From Leptospira fluminis (GTDB lineage Bacteria; Spirochaetota; Leptospiria; Leptospirales; Leptospiraceae), in NCBI RefSeq assembly GCF_004771275.1, contig NZ_RQEV01000012.1:124001-188000 (forward strand): DNA of 64,000 bases, read 5' to 3'. The notes beneath the pieces were generated by a model. The model was not told the origin of the DNA. It ran no database searches and saw only the letters and a program-made list of their open reading frames with translations. The position numbers and the translations under genes were made by a program. The stretch's first letter is position 1, and every line of letters starts with the position of its first letter. Below, one piece after another: positions 26,414-35,990 of this stretch.

Positions 26414-27098
26414 GATCATTTTGACCGTAGCGGCGCACCCGGACGACGAAATCTTGGGTTGCGGAGGAGCTATGGCCAGATTCGCGGAAGAAGGTCATGA
26501 GGTTCATGTTCTTATCCTGGCCGAAGGTCTGACTAGCAGAGATTCTAAACGGGACAGGAATGCCAACATCGGAGCATTGAGCGAGCTGAATCAATGTGCA
26601 TTGAATGCGGGTAAGATCGTGGGTGTGAAATCGGTGGAACTCCACGACTTTCCGGATAATCGGATGGATTCGTTGGATAGATTGGATGTTACAAAGCTCG
26701 TGGAAAAAAAAATCGATGAAATCGGGCCCAGCATAATCTTCACCCATTTTTATAACGATCTGAATATCGATCATAGGATTACAAACGAAGCGGTAGTAAC
26801 AGCATGCCGCCCGCTTCCCGGGCAGATAGTCCGAGAGTTGTATTTTTTCGAGGTACCATCCAGTACGGAATGGCAGATCGGTCCTTCCGGCGGGCATTTC
26901 ATTCCGAACTATTTCGTCTCGTTAAGCGAATCTCAGTTGAGGAAGAAGTTGAATGCTCTTGCGGAATACAGGTCTGAAATGAGGGAGTTCCCGCACGCAA
27001 GATCGCTGGAGGCGGCAGAGGCTCTCTCCAAATGGCGAGGAGCTTCCGTCGGATTTTCCGCCGCAGAGAGTTTTATTTTAGGAAGAAGAATTGTCTGA
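26403..27098 (+). CDS. PIG-L family N-deacetylase
   Basis: A 231-residue zinc-dependent deacetylase. The metal-binding AAHPDDE motif (residues 10-16) and the later THFYNDLNIDHR block are typical of PIG-L/LmbE proteins, which deacetylate GlcNAc-type groups. It lies between pseH and a formyltransferase, which suggests removal of one acetyl group from the Pse precursor so that a formyl group can replace it. Confidence 0.82.
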   Translation: MKNKIILTVAAHPDDEILGCGGAMARFAEEGHEVHVLILAEGLTSRDSKRDRNANIGALSELNQCALNAGKIVGVKSVELHDFPDNRMDSLDRLDVTKLVEKKIDEIGPSIIFTHFYNDLNIDHRITNEAVVTACRPLPGQIVRELYFFEVPSSTEWQIGPSGGHFIPNYFVSLSESQLRKKLNALAEYRSEMREFPHARSLEAAEALSKWRGASVGFSAAESFILGRRIV

Positions 27099-27792
27099 AT
27101 CGAATAAGCCTAAGATCGTCATCCTAACTTCAAGAAAATGGAATGAATGGATGGCGAGCGATCCGGAGTTGAGGACGGTTTCCGAGCCTAAGCTGGTCGT
27201 TTCTCCGCAAGAACTTACGACGGAGTTTCTTCGGGATTGGAAGCCGGAATTCGTTTTCGTTCCGCATTGGTCTTTTCTGATTCCGAAGGAAATATTTTCC
27301 GAATTCAAGACAGTCATCTTTCATATGACGGATCTTCCTTATGGGCGGGGCGGGAGTCCTTTGCAAAATCTGATTCAGCGGGGACATACGAAGACGAAAA
27401 TATCCGCAATCGAATGCGGGGATGGTCTCGATGCCGGTCCGGTTTATTGTAAGCAAGACCTCGATCTTTACGGAACCGCCGAAGAGATTTTTCTACGAGC
27501 TTCCAAAACGATTCATTCCATGATCCTGAAAATTTTAAGGGAAAGGATGCAGCCGATTCCTCAAAGCGGAGCCGTTACGGAGTTCAAACGTAGAAAGCCG
27601 GAAGAAAGCGATCTCCTTTCCGGAAAATCGCGCAGCGAAGAGGATATCTACGACTTTATCAGAATGTTGGATGCGCCGGGCTACCCTAAGGCTTTTATCG
27701 ATATGGGAGAGTTCAGAATCGAATTTTCGGAAGCCTTGTTGAAGCAGGATAGGATAAAAGGAACTTTTGAAATCAGGAAAAAATCGCAATGA
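27091..27792 (+). CDS. Formyltransferase (Met-tRNA/sugar formyltransferase family)
   Basis: A 233-residue formyltransferase-fold protein. FHMTDLPYGRGGSPLQNLI matches the folate-binding and catalytic region of the family (the usual H-x-S/x-L-P-x-x-x-G block, here HMTDLPYGRGG), and GLDAGPVY follows. It would move a formyl group from N10-formyl-tetrahydrofolate to a sugar amine, as VioF or QdtF do. The protein lacks most of the C-terminal domain of Met-tRNA formyltransferase, as expected for sugar enzymes. The TTG start overlaps the deacetylase. Confidence 0.8.
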   Translation: MSESNKPKIVILTSRKWNEWMASDPELRTVSEPKLVVSPQELTTEFLRDWKPEFVFVPHWSFLIPKEIFSEFKTVIFHMTDLPYGRGGSPLQNLIQRGHTKTKISAIECGDGLDAGPVYCKQDLDLYGTAEEIFLRASKTIHSMILKILRERMQPIPQSGAVTEFKRRKPEESDLLSGKSRSEEDIYDFIRMLDAPGYPKAFIDMGEFRIEFSEALLKQDRIKGTFEIRKKSQ

Positions 27793-28835
27793 TAAGGATC
27801 GGAAATCATACTATATCCAGGTCGTCGACTCCGTTTGTTATCGCCGAGATGTCGGGAAATCATAATCAATCTTTGGAAAGGGCCTACGAAATTATAGACG
27901 CAGCCGCAGCGGCAGGAGCCCATGCGTTAAAAATCCAAACATACACTTCCGACACGATGACCATCGATAAATCCGAGGGAGAATTCTTTATTTCCGATCC
28001 TAAGAGTCTTTGGAAGGGATCTTCTTTATACGATTTATATAAAGTGGCGTATACTCCTTGGGAATGGCATCGTCCGATCATGGATCGATGTAAGGAGAAG
28101 GGGATGTTGTGTTTCAGCACTCCTTTCGATTTCAGCGCCGTGGATTTTTTGGAGGAGCTGGAAGTTCCCGCGTATAAAATCGCGTCTTTTGAGAATATCG
28201 ATATTCCGTTAATTAAGAAAGTTGCAAAGACGGGGAAACCTCTGATCATTTCCACCGGCATGGCTTCCATTTCGGAAATACACGAGGCCGTAGAGGCCGT
28301 TCGGTCTCAGGGAAACGACCAACTCATCCTTTTGAAATGCACCAGCACTTATCCCGCCACTCCGGAAAACACGAATATTCTGACGATCCCGCACATGCGG
28401 GAACTTTTTAACTGCGAGATAGGATTGTCGGATCATACTATGGGAATCGGAGTCGCGGTCGCCTCCGTGGCCTTAGGTGCGTCCGTGGTAGAGAAGCACT
28501 TTACTCTCCGAAGAGCGGACGGGGGAGTCGATTCGACCTTTTCGATCGAACCGGAAGAGTTGAAATCTCTCGTGATAGAAACCGACAGGGCTAGGCTGGC
28601 GCTCGGAAAGGTGAATTACGGTCCCACCGAGGCGGAAAAGAACTCTTTGGTCTTTCGTCGCTCTCTTTACGTTGTCCAAGAGATGAAGGTCGGAGACGAG
28701 TTCACGAAGGAGAATTTGCGAAGCATCAGACCTGGTCACGGTCTTCCGCCCAAGTATATGGATCTCGTTTTAGGGAAAAAGGCGAATCGGACGATTCCGA
28801 GAGGAACGGCTTTGCACTGGGACATGTTAGGTTGA
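27789..28835 (+). CDS. pseI: Pseudaminic acid synthase
   Basis: A 348-residue NeuB-family enzyme that condenses phosphoenolpyruvate with the 6-deoxy diamino sugar. FVIAEMSGNHNQSLERA at residues 15-31 is the Pse-type N-terminal block (AEMSGNHN, where NeuB has AE.G.NH), and the C-terminal SAF (antifreeze-like) domain is complete from about residue 285 (RRSLYVV). It ends the pse run. Confidence 0.9.
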   Translation: MIRIGNHTISRSSTPFVIAEMSGNHNQSLERAYEIIDAAAAAGAHALKIQTYTSDTMTIDKSEGEFFISDPKSLWKGSSLYDLYKVAYTPWEWHRPIMDRCKEKGMLCFSTPFDFSAVDFLEELEVPAYKIASFENIDIPLIKKVAKTGKPLIISTGMASISEIHEAVEAVRSQGNDQLILLKCTSTYPATPENTNILTIPHMRELFNCEIGLSDHTMGIGVAVASVALGASVVEKHFTLRRADGGVDSTFSIEPEELKSLVIETDRARLALGKVNYGPTEAEKNSLVFRRSLYVVQEMKVGDEFTKENLRSIRPGHGLPPKYMDLVLGKKANRTIPRGTALHWDMLG

Positions 28836-28902
28836 AGGCTCATCTTTCGCTCCGGAAATCGAAAAGATCCGAATTGCCCGAGCAAATCGGAAAAGAGGGA
28901 GA

Positions 28903-30120
28903 ATGTTTCAGCAAAACGTTGAAAGGATAAAGAAGTGTCTCTTATTACTTCTTTTGTCGATTCCGGTTTTGGTGATTCGACTTTTGAGACCGTTCGTGAA
29001 AATCCACTTCGTAGCGATCGGATCCCATAGGATGGGGCACTTCATTTTCGACGTGGAATGTCTGTTGGCGGAAAAGGAGCTTCATCCCGAGCAGTATAAA
29101 GGGATTAATTTATATTATTATAATAAAGTAGTATGCAATTCCCAATGGGATCTGATGACGCGGCGAAAACTGAGGATATATTCCATTAGCAGGCATCTCG
29201 CTTGGGCGAATTCGAAGATTCCGTTCGGGGATTTTCTCGAAAAACCTTCGATTTCCGTAAAATACGCCACTGCCGATCCGCACCGTTATATGGATAAGAC
29301 TAAGCCGCATCTTTCCTTTACCGAAGAGGAAAATCGGCGAGGAAGAGCGTTTCTGCAGTCTCTCGGCATGAAGGAAGGCGATAAGTTCGTATGTTTCAAT
29401 ATCCGAGACGAAGCATACATGAATACGCATTACGGAACTTCCTCCTCTTTCAACCAATTCACCGCCAACCACCATTGGTTTCGGAATTCGGATATTTCCC
29501 TCTATTACAAAGCCATGCAGGCTCTTGCGGAAAAGGGTTATTGGGTGTTTCGAATGGGAAAAGTGACGGAAAAGGAAGTCGGGGTAAGCGGCGGAAAGAT
29601 CGTCGATTATCCGAAATCGGGTTTCAGGAGCGATTTCCTGGATATGTGGTTGGGCGGGAATTGCCATTTTATGGTTACTACCGGTTCAGGAATCGATACT
29701 TTGTGCCATGCTTTTCGGATTCCCGAAGTCTGCGTATCTTTGATTCCGGTGACGATCGTCGCTTATATGTATACGAATAGCATCAGTATATTCAAATATT
29801 TGAAATATATCGGCGGGAAGAGATTAACATTGGATGAGATGACCCGTTCGGGGATTTGGGAATTGGGAAGTTCCCAATCTTTCCTGGATCAAGGTTTGGA
29901 ATGGGAAGATAATACGTCCGAAGATATCTACGAAGCCGTTTTCGAAATGGTTTCCAGATTGGATGGCGGATGGAAGGAAAGTGAGGAGGACAAAATACTA
30001 CAGAAAAAATTCTGGCAGTTCGTTCTTCGTTCCCCTTCTTATTCGCGATTCTATAGCGCTCCGGCTCATAGGATCGGAGCAAATTATCTCAGAAAAAATA
30101 AGGAACTCTTCGGCGCATGA
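28903..30120 (+). CDS. TIGR04372-type putative glycosyltransferase
   Basis: A 405-residue protein with an N-terminal membrane segment (CLLLLLLSIPVLVIRLL). The blocks GHFIFDVECLL, FVCFNIRDEAYM and TTGSGIDTLCHAF match the TIGR04372 family that occurs in O-antigen loci. The C-terminal half resembles GT-B glycosyltransferases. The start has a GGGAGA ribosome site. The donor and acceptor sugars are unknown. Confidence 0.65.
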   Translation: MFQQNVERIKKCLLLLLLSIPVLVIRLLRPFVKIHFVAIGSHRMGHFIFDVECLLAEKELHPEQYKGINLYYYNKVVCNSQWDLMTRRKLRIYSISRHLAWANSKIPFGDFLEKPSISVKYATADPHRYMDKTKPHLSFTEEENRRGRAFLQSLGMKEGDKFVCFNIRDEAYMNTHYGTSSSFNQFTANHHWFRNSDISLYYKAMQALAEKGYWVFRMGKVTEKEVGVSGGKIVDYPKSGFRSDFLDMWLGGNCHFMVTTGSGIDTLCHAFRIPEVCVSLIPVTIVAYMYTNSISIFKYLKYIGGKRLTLDEMTRSGIWELGSSQSFLDQGLEWEDNTSEDIYEAVFEMVSRLDGGWKESEEDKILQKKFWQFVLRSPSYSRFYSAPAHRIGANYLRKNKELFGA

Positions 30121-31097
30121 AAATTCTGACGCAGGAACACCCGCTATTTTGGCATTACGTGCGCTTTCTCCAGAGTTCCTCCGGCTATCATTCCGCCCAG
30201 TATTCCGAACTGAATTATAAATACTACATCCAACGTCCGTTGGATAACGGTTCCTCGGCGAGTCCGGCTTCTTTCGTTATTATCCGAAATGAAGTTCCGG
30301 TGTTGGCATTTATAGGGGCGATCATGACCAACCCGGAAGGCAGGAGGGAGCTGTCGTTCGGCGAGCTTCCTTGCACGGTCATAGAAGGAGGTGTGGAACC
30401 TTCGAACAAGGAGATCGGAGAATTTATAGTCAAGATAAATTCCCTGGAATGCGACGCGGTGCGAATTTACGATTACATATCGATGGGACATTTCTCGTTT
30501 TATACCCGCGAGGTCATCTCGAACCGGGAGGGTGGCTATGAAATCTTAGAATACCCGCTTGTCCCCCTTGAAAAGGACGGTTCCATCCTTTTTTCTAAAA
30601 TTAGAAAAAGCTATAAGAGTTTGTTGAATTGGGGGGAACGAGAACTGGTCGTTAAGAAGATAAACGGAAAGAACGTAAAATGGAAGCATTTCGAAGATTT
30701 TATGAGAATGCACATAGACGTTTCCGGACGACAGACCAGAAGCGAGGAAACCTGGAAGCTTCAGTATGAGATGGTGCAAAAGGAAGAGGCGTTTCTTTTG
30801 ATAGGATCATTGAATAGTAAAGCCATAAGCTACGGTTTTTTTCCCTATAATTTTAAATCCTGTTACTACGGAAATTCGGTGAGTTTGCGTGAATATTTCG
30901 ATAAACCCATTTTTCACAGATTGTTATGGGAAGCGATTCTATATGCGAAAGAATTGGGTTGCGAATATTTCGACATTTCACCGATGAGCTATGACGACGA
31001 AAAATTATCGGATATAGCTAAATTCAAAACGGGATTCGGTGCGGATATTCACCTAGTCGCGAGGGTGACGGGAAGCGGAACACGCGATCGCGTTTAA
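30117..31097 (+). CDS. FemAB/GNAT-like acyl- or aminoacyltransferase
   Basis: A 326-residue protein with a double-GNAT appearance. The C-terminal IAKFKTGFGADIHL is the FemAB-type ending (FK-x-GFG), and HIDVSGRQTRSEE near residue 205 is typical of the second GNAT fold. FemAB relatives in polysaccharide loci are thought to add acyl or aminoacyl groups to amino sugars. A similar domain is fused to a PLP protein at 54014. The substrate is unknown. Confidence 0.65.
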   Translation: MKILTQEHPLFWHYVRFLQSSSGYHSAQYSELNYKYYIQRPLDNGSSASPASFVIIRNEVPVLAFIGAIMTNPEGRRELSFGELPCTVIEGGVEPSNKEIGEFIVKINSLECDAVRIYDYISMGHFSFYTREVISNREGGYEILEYPLVPLEKDGSILFSKIRKSYKSLLNWGERELVVKKINGKNVKWKHFEDFMRMHIDVSGRQTRSEETWKLQYEMVQKEEAFLLIGSLNSKAISYGFFPYNFKSCYYGNSVSLREYFDKPIFHRLLWEAILYAKELGCEYFDISPMSYDDEKLSDIAKFKTGFGADIHLVARVTGSGTRDRV

Positions 31098-31172
31098 TTA
31101 TATTATAAATAATCGTTCGAGGTCGTATTTCGATTCGACTTCCACTGTGTTTCATCTTAGGTCCGGTTTTAC

Positions 31173-31892
31173 ATGTCTATAGACGAAGGTATCGTTCAGG
31201 ATTGGTACGAGGCTAGTTATCTCAAGGGAGGTTTCGCTTCGCAGCGGAATTATCCGAACGAGGAATTTTGCCGGTTCATGGGCCGGAGATTCTTTTCCAT
31301 TCCTTACCCGGAACGGAGGCAAAAAAAAATCCTGGAGATAGGATGCGGTAGCGGCGCAAATCTTTGGATGGTGGCTAAAGAGGGATTTTCCGCCTCCGGA
31401 ATCGATTTGTCAAAGGCTGCGATCGAGCTTTGTTCGCTTCGATTCAAGAATATGAATTTAGAGGCCGATTTAAAGGTGGGATCCATGACGGAATTGCCTT
31501 ACGAAGAACGGACATTCGACGCCATTGCGGATATTTTTAGCGCATATTGTTTAGGATTAGAGGACTTCGTTACTTGTCTGAAAAGCGTCAAAAATTGTCT
31601 AAAGATCGGAGGAGCTTTCTTCAGTTACACTCCGAGCAAAAATTCGGACGCTTTTACTTATCCCGGTACGTCCAGACTTTTGGACGCGAGCACGCTGGAC
31701 GGAATCAGTCGGGAAGATTCTCCTTTTTTCGGCAACTCCTATCCGTTTCGCTTCGACCATCCTCGGGAAATGAGGGCGATGCTCGAGGCGGAAGGTTTTA
31801 GGGTGGAATACCTTGAAACTATTTCAAGAACTTATAATATGCAGAATGAGAAGTTCGAGTTTTTGGTCGTCGAAGCGATTCGAACGAATTGA
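31173..31892 (+). CDS. Class I SAM-dependent methyltransferase
   Basis: A 239-residue methyltransferase. LEIGCGSGANLW (about residues 52-63) is the AdoMet-binding motif I and FDAIADIFS its later acidic strand. It probably methylates a sugar hydroxyl or amine of the O-antigen. The 75-base AT-rich gap before it may carry an internal promoter. Confidence 0.8.
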   Translation: MSIDEGIVQDWYEASYLKGGFASQRNYPNEEFCRFMGRRFFSIPYPERRQKKILEIGCGSGANLWMVAKEGFSASGIDLSKAAIELCSLRFKNMNLEADLKVGSMTELPYEERTFDAIADIFSAYCLGLEDFVTCLKSVKNCLKIGGAFFSYTPSKNSDAFTYPGTSRLLDASTLDGISREDSPFFGNSYPFRFDHPREMRAMLEAEGFRVEYLETISRTYNMQNEKFEFLVVEAIRTN

Positions 31893-31906
31893 AAAGATAA
31901 CCGTCG

Positions 31907-33394
31907 ATGTCTCCTTATAGGCAAGTTCTATATCTCTCCTTCAATTGGTACAAGGATCGATTCGGAAAGGATATACTGTTTCGGAACGGAATCTCGGTTG
32001 GTCCTATCCTGAGTTGTTCAGCGTGGGTGGCGTTTTCCACGCTATACGGTGAGTTTCATCGACTCCACAAGAAATTGGAACCCGACGGTTCCTTACGATT
32101 ACCTAGCGATGCCACGAGGTTGCAGAGAAAAGTAGCTTCGAAGATAGCTACAAAACTGACGGAGACAGAGCCGATGCGCCTCAAAAGCGAGGCCGTACTT
32201 TTATCAGACGAACGGTTCGTAAATTGGGTGCTCGGCATATCCAGATATTCCGGCGTTTTTCGCAAAGTGCAAAAACTGACTCGTCCGTTTTTGAACGGTA
32301 GGAAGACGCTGTACTATTCCGATTGGACCTATTCTAAACGGGTATCGGGCGATCATTCCGGATTGGTGCTTAATTCTAAGAATTTCATGAAGGGTGCCTA
32401 CGTTTCCATTTCAACCGCAGATTTACAGGAAGCGGAAGGCGTTTTTTCCGAACGGCTTCCCGATATCATCACTTCGGATTCATTAAGCGAAGTGCTGAAA
32501 TCTATAGGAGTAAAATGGGAGAGGGATCTTCTAGATCTTTGTTGCGAATATCTACACGAAAACTACGCCACGAATAGGGGCAATTTTGTTCTGAATTACG
32601 CGTATCAAAAGGAACTATTAGAATATTATAAACCTGAAACCGTTGTTTTACCTGGGGAAGTAGTGGAGCCGTACGCGATCATTTTACAGATTGCGCAGGA
32701 AATGGGGATCCAAAAGATTTTTATGTTGGACGGTTATCCGATTCTGCCTCTTTACCCCTTGTTACAGAATTGCGACGGATCGGATTTTTTATTCGACCGT
32801 TTTGTATGTTACGGCGAGGCGAATCGCGATCTTTTTAAAATTCGCGGAGTTTCGGAGGATAAGTGTATTCTTACGGATACACCGCTTGTCGACTGGCACC
32901 AAGACCGTACGGAAAGCGAAATCTACGACGTAATCGTAATGACCTGGGTCGTATTTTCCCTAAATCCGGATTGTATCGTTCCTTCTCCCAAGAGCACTCT
33001 GCGCGAAGCCTTACTCGCAATGATGGATTTGGGAATGAAGAGGATCGCAGTAAAGGTGAAATCGGAAATGGAGATCGATTACGTGCAGGACATTTTACAG
33101 GAATTGGATCTCCAAGCGGACATCCTGACCGGATTCTTTTATATGCATGTAAAAAAGGCCAGGATGATCGTCGGAGGAATTTCGACCGGAGTGATCGAAG
33201 CCTTTCTCCAGAGCATTCCCTACTATCTATTCGAACCTTTAGATAACGGTTATTCGGATGAAATCATCAATGAGTCGGTTTTACTCAACTTATCCAGAGT
33301 AGCGAGAGATAGAGAAGAACTGAAGGCGCTGATTCGAGAAGGAAGGGTGGCCTGCATCTCCGATCGTGAATACGTTTTAGGGTCCAAGAACTAA
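31907..33394 (+). CDS. Putative surface-carbohydrate protein, possible GT-B glycosyltransferase
   Basis: A 495-residue protein that I do not recognise with confidence. No signal peptide is visible. The C-terminal half has the rhythm of a GT-B fold: FVCYGEANRDLF near residue 300, then ARMIVGGISTGVIEAFLQSIPYYLFEPLDNG near 415-445, where a G-x-x-T-G-x-x-E-A loop resembles nucleotide-sugar binding sites of capsule-type transferases. Its neighbours are biosynthetic genes. A glycosyltransferase role is inference. Confidence 0.5.
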   Translation: MSPYRQVLYLSFNWYKDRFGKDILFRNGISVGPILSCSAWVAFSTLYGEFHRLHKKLEPDGSLRLPSDATRLQRKVASKIATKLTETEPMRLKSEAVLLSDERFVNWVLGISRYSGVFRKVQKLTRPFLNGRKTLYYSDWTYSKRVSGDHSGLVLNSKNFMKGAYVSISTADLQEAEGVFSERLPDIITSDSLSEVLKSIGVKWERDLLDLCCEYLHENYATNRGNFVLNYAYQKELLEYYKPETVVLPGEVVEPYAIILQIAQEMGIQKIFMLDGYPILPLYPLLQNCDGSDFLFDRFVCYGEANRDLFKIRGVSEDKCILTDTPLVDWHQDRTESEIYDVIVMTWVVFSLNPDCIVPSPKSTLREALLAMMDLGMKRIAVKVKSEMEIDYVQDILQELDLQADILTGFFYMHVKKARMIVGGISTGVIEAFLQSIPYYLFEPLDNGYSDEIINESVLLNLSRVARDREELKALIREGRVACISDREYVLGSKN

Positions 33395-33405
33395 TTCAGA
33401 AACGT

Positions 33406-34368
33406 ATGGCCAAAATTTTCGTATCTACTTTCCCGTTCTGTCGATTCGACCAGGAACCGTTGCGGATCTTAAAGGAAGCCGGGCATGAAATATTCATAAA
33501 TCCTAAATCTCGAAAATTAAGTCCGACGGAAGTGGCGGAACTTGCCTCCGATTGTAACGGAATCGTCGCCGGTACTGAGGATCTGTTGCCGTTGGTGGAA
33601 ACTTCCGAAGCATTGAGGATCATAGCGAGAGTGGGAGTCGGCTTGGATAGCGTCCCCCTGGAGCTTTGTAAGTCAAAGGGAATCAAGGTCGCCTACACTC
33701 CGGACGCGGTTACTCCGGCCGTCGCGGAACTCGTCTTCGGTCTTATGCTGGATCTCCTGAGAAAGATTACTCCTGCAGATAAGGAATTAAGATCCGGGGG
33801 ATGGTCTCGGCCTTACGGGAAAAGGTTGGCAAATTCGACCGTCGGAATCGTAGGCCTCGGACGGATCGGCTTTACTCTGGCGAAAATGCTTATAGGTTTC
33901 GGTGTTCGATTCATTTTAATTCACGACATTTCCGACGTTTCCGAAAAAATCCGAGATTTAAGGAAGTCGGGTGGTTCTGTATCCGAGGTCTCTAAACAGG
34001 AGTTATTAAGCGAATCCGACTTGATCACTCTCCACGTTCCTAAGGATCCGTCGACAGTCGGTCTTATTTCGTCCCCCGAATTCGAGCGTATGAAATCCTC
34101 CTCGTATCTTATCAACACCGCGAGAGGCGGGATTGTAGATGAAAAGGCGTTATATTCGGTTCTCAAAGAAGGGAGGATTGCGGGAGCTGCGATAGACGTC
34201 TTCGAAGAGGAGCCGTACCGCGGACCCTTGGCGACTCTGGATAACGTTTTGCTCACTCAACATATGGGCTCCTGCTCGGAAGACTGTCGCGCCGATATGG
34301 AACGTGAGGCGTGCGAGGATATCGTCCGCTTTTTTTCGGGGCAAGCTCTCCGATCACCCGTATCGTGA
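33406..34368 (+). CDS. D-isomer-specific 2-hydroxyacid dehydrogenase (SerA-like)
   Basis: A 320-residue NAD-dependent dehydrogenase. The Rossmann motif GIVGLGRIG (about residues 147-155) and the catalytic trio Arg (NTARGG), Glu (DVFEEEP) and His (LTQHMGS) are present. Phosphoglycerate dehydrogenases of this short type lack the ACT domain, as here. In this cassette it may oxidise a sugar acid rather than make serine. The stop overlaps the next GTG (GTGA). Confidence 0.82.
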   Translation: MAKIFVSTFPFCRFDQEPLRILKEAGHEIFINPKSRKLSPTEVAELASDCNGIVAGTEDLLPLVETSEALRIIARVGVGLDSVPLELCKSKGIKVAYTPDAVTPAVAELVFGLMLDLLRKITPADKELRSGGWSRPYGKRLANSTVGIVGLGRIGFTLAKMLIGFGVRFILIHDISDVSEKIRDLRKSGGSVSEVSKQELLSESDLITLHVPKDPSTVGLISSPEFERMKSSSYLINTARGGIVDEKALYSVLKEGRIAGAAIDVFEEEPYRGPLATLDNVLLTQHMGSCSEDCRADMEREACEDIVRFFSGQALRSPVS

Positions 34369-35039
34369 ATCTACGTTTTTTTAATTTTTCGGATCGAGTA
34401 AAGTTTTCGGAATCGATCGTCGCACGAATCAGTTTCTTTGCGGAAATATCAATCCGAGAAAGGGGGGCGTTTCATATCGTTCTTGCGGGCGGAGAAACGC
34501 CGAAGTCCGTATATTCGAGATTGCGTGAAATCCGAACTTCCTGGCCGGATTGGAGATTTTGGTTCGGAGACGAACGTTGTCTTCCGAAAGGAGGGACGGA
34601 TCGGAACGACACGATGGCGCGTCGCTCTCTTTTGGATTTTCTTCCCGTTGCAGAAAGCCAGATCTATTCCATACCGGCCGAATTGGGTCCCATTTCCGCT
34701 TCGAAGGAATATTCCGTTTTTCTTAAGTCTGCTTCTATTTTCGACGTTTCTCTATTGGGAATCGGGGAGGACGGGCACACTGCGAGTCTTTTTCCCGGCA
34801 GGGAATTGGGAGATTCGCCGAATTCTCCGGACGTTCTTGCCGTGTTGGATGCGCCGAAACCTCCCGCGGAAAGGGTGAGTCTTTCCTCAAACAGATTGAA
34901 ACACTCCCGGTGCGTTATGTTCCTTGCGGCCGGGGGAACAAAAAAGGAAATCGTTGAAAGATTAAAAATGGGAGAGGAGATGCCGGCTTCGGGTATATTC
35001 GGGCTGGAGAATACGGAAATCTACTATTCCGAGATTTAA
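34365..35039 (+). CDS. 6-phosphogluconolactonase-like (DevB) protein
   Basis: A 224-residue protein of the glucosamine/galactosamine-6-phosphate isomerase superfamily. IVLAGGETPKSVY, WFGDERCLP and GIGEDGHTASLFPG are DevB/Pgl signatures. The frame is open back to 34311, but GTG 34365 makes a GTGA overlap with the upstream stop and begins VNLRFFNF; that start is preferred. A second copy beside an aldolase and a dehydrogenase suggests hydrolysis of a different sugar lactone. Confidence 0.72.
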   Translation: MNLRFFNFSDRVKFSESIVARISFFAEISIRERGAFHIVLAGGETPKSVYSRLREIRTSWPDWRFWFGDERCLPKGGTDRNDTMARRSLLDFLPVAESQIYSIPAELGPISASKEYSVFLKSASIFDVSLLGIGEDGHTASLFPGRELGDSPNSPDVLAVLDAPKPPAERVSLSSNRLKHSRCVMFLAAGGTKKEIVERLKMGEEMPASGIFGLENTEIYYSEI

Positions 35040-35071
35040 TCGGAATCGTTTTCCTTAATCTTATTCGCTTT

Positions 35072-35938
35072 ATGAAAATATTAGTGATTGGCGGTTCCGG
35101 ATTCTTAGGGTCCCACGTGGCGGATCAACTTAGTGAGGCCGGTCATTCGGTGGCGATCTTCGATCGGGTGCTTTCTCCTTGGCTGCGAGCGGACCAAAAA
35201 ATGATCCTAGGGGATCTTTTGAATCAGTCGGAGATCGAGGGCGCGATTCGGGACTGCGATGTGGTATACAACTTTGCGGCTCTTGCCGATTTGAATCAGG
35301 CCATAGACAAGCCGATTGATACCGTGCAGGTAAATATATTAGGAAACGTTTATGTTTTAGAGGCTTGTAGAAAGTATTCGGTCCGAAGGTTTTTTTATGC
35401 GAGTACGATATACGTATTCAGTAGAGAAGGCGGTTTTTATCGCTGTAGTAAGCAAGCTTCCGAAAGCTATGTCGAGGAATACCAGAGAAAGTACGGTCTA
35501 CAGTACACGATTCTACGCTTCGGCTCCTTGTATGGTCCCCGTTCCGATGAAAGCAACGGTTTATACCGAATCGTAAAAAAGGCGTTGGAAACTGGTAAAA
35601 TCCAGTACCAAGGAAGTCCGGATACGCTACGAGAATATATTCATGTCGAGGACGCTGCAAAGGCTAGCGTGACGGCGATGGGCGAGGAATTCTGCAATCA
35701 GAGCGTGGTGTTGACCGGACAAGAGCCGATGAGAGTCCTTGATCTTTTGAAGATGATCGCGGAAATGCTCGGCCATCCTGATTCCGTCGAGTTTTCGGAA
35801 GGGGAGCAGATCGGTCATTATGTGCGGACGCCTTACGCATACCAGCCGAAGTTGGGTAGAAAATTCATACCTCCCATGCATGTGGATCTCGGACAGGGAC
35901 TTCTTCAACTGATCGAAGAAGTCGAAGGCAAAAGATAA
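35072..35938 (+). CDS. NAD-dependent epimerase/dehydratase (SDR)
   Basis: A 288-residue extended SDR. VIGGSGFLGSHVA at the N-terminus binds NAD(P). The usual catalytic Y-x-x-x-K appears shifted: STIYVFSRE...GFYRCSKQASE contains YRCSK. The protein is a little shorter than typical epimerases. It belongs to the ulosonic-acid-like cassette by position. Confidence 0.72.
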   Translation: MKILVIGGSGFLGSHVADQLSEAGHSVAIFDRVLSPWLRADQKMILGDLLNQSEIEGAIRDCDVVYNFAALADLNQAIDKPIDTVQVNILGNVYVLEACRKYSVRRFFYASTIYVFSREGGFYRCSKQASESYVEEYQRKYGLQYTILRFGSLYGPRSDESNGLYRIVKKALETGKIQYQGSPDTLREYIHVEDAAKASVTAMGEEFCNQSVVLTGQEPMRVLDLLKMIAEMLGHPDSVEFSEGEQIGHYVRTPYAYQPKLGRKFIPPMHVDLGQGLLQLIEEVEGKR

Positions 35939-35990
35939 ATCGAAGGACTTTCATTCATCCGCTAAGGATCGAATAAGGACGGATCGGGTT

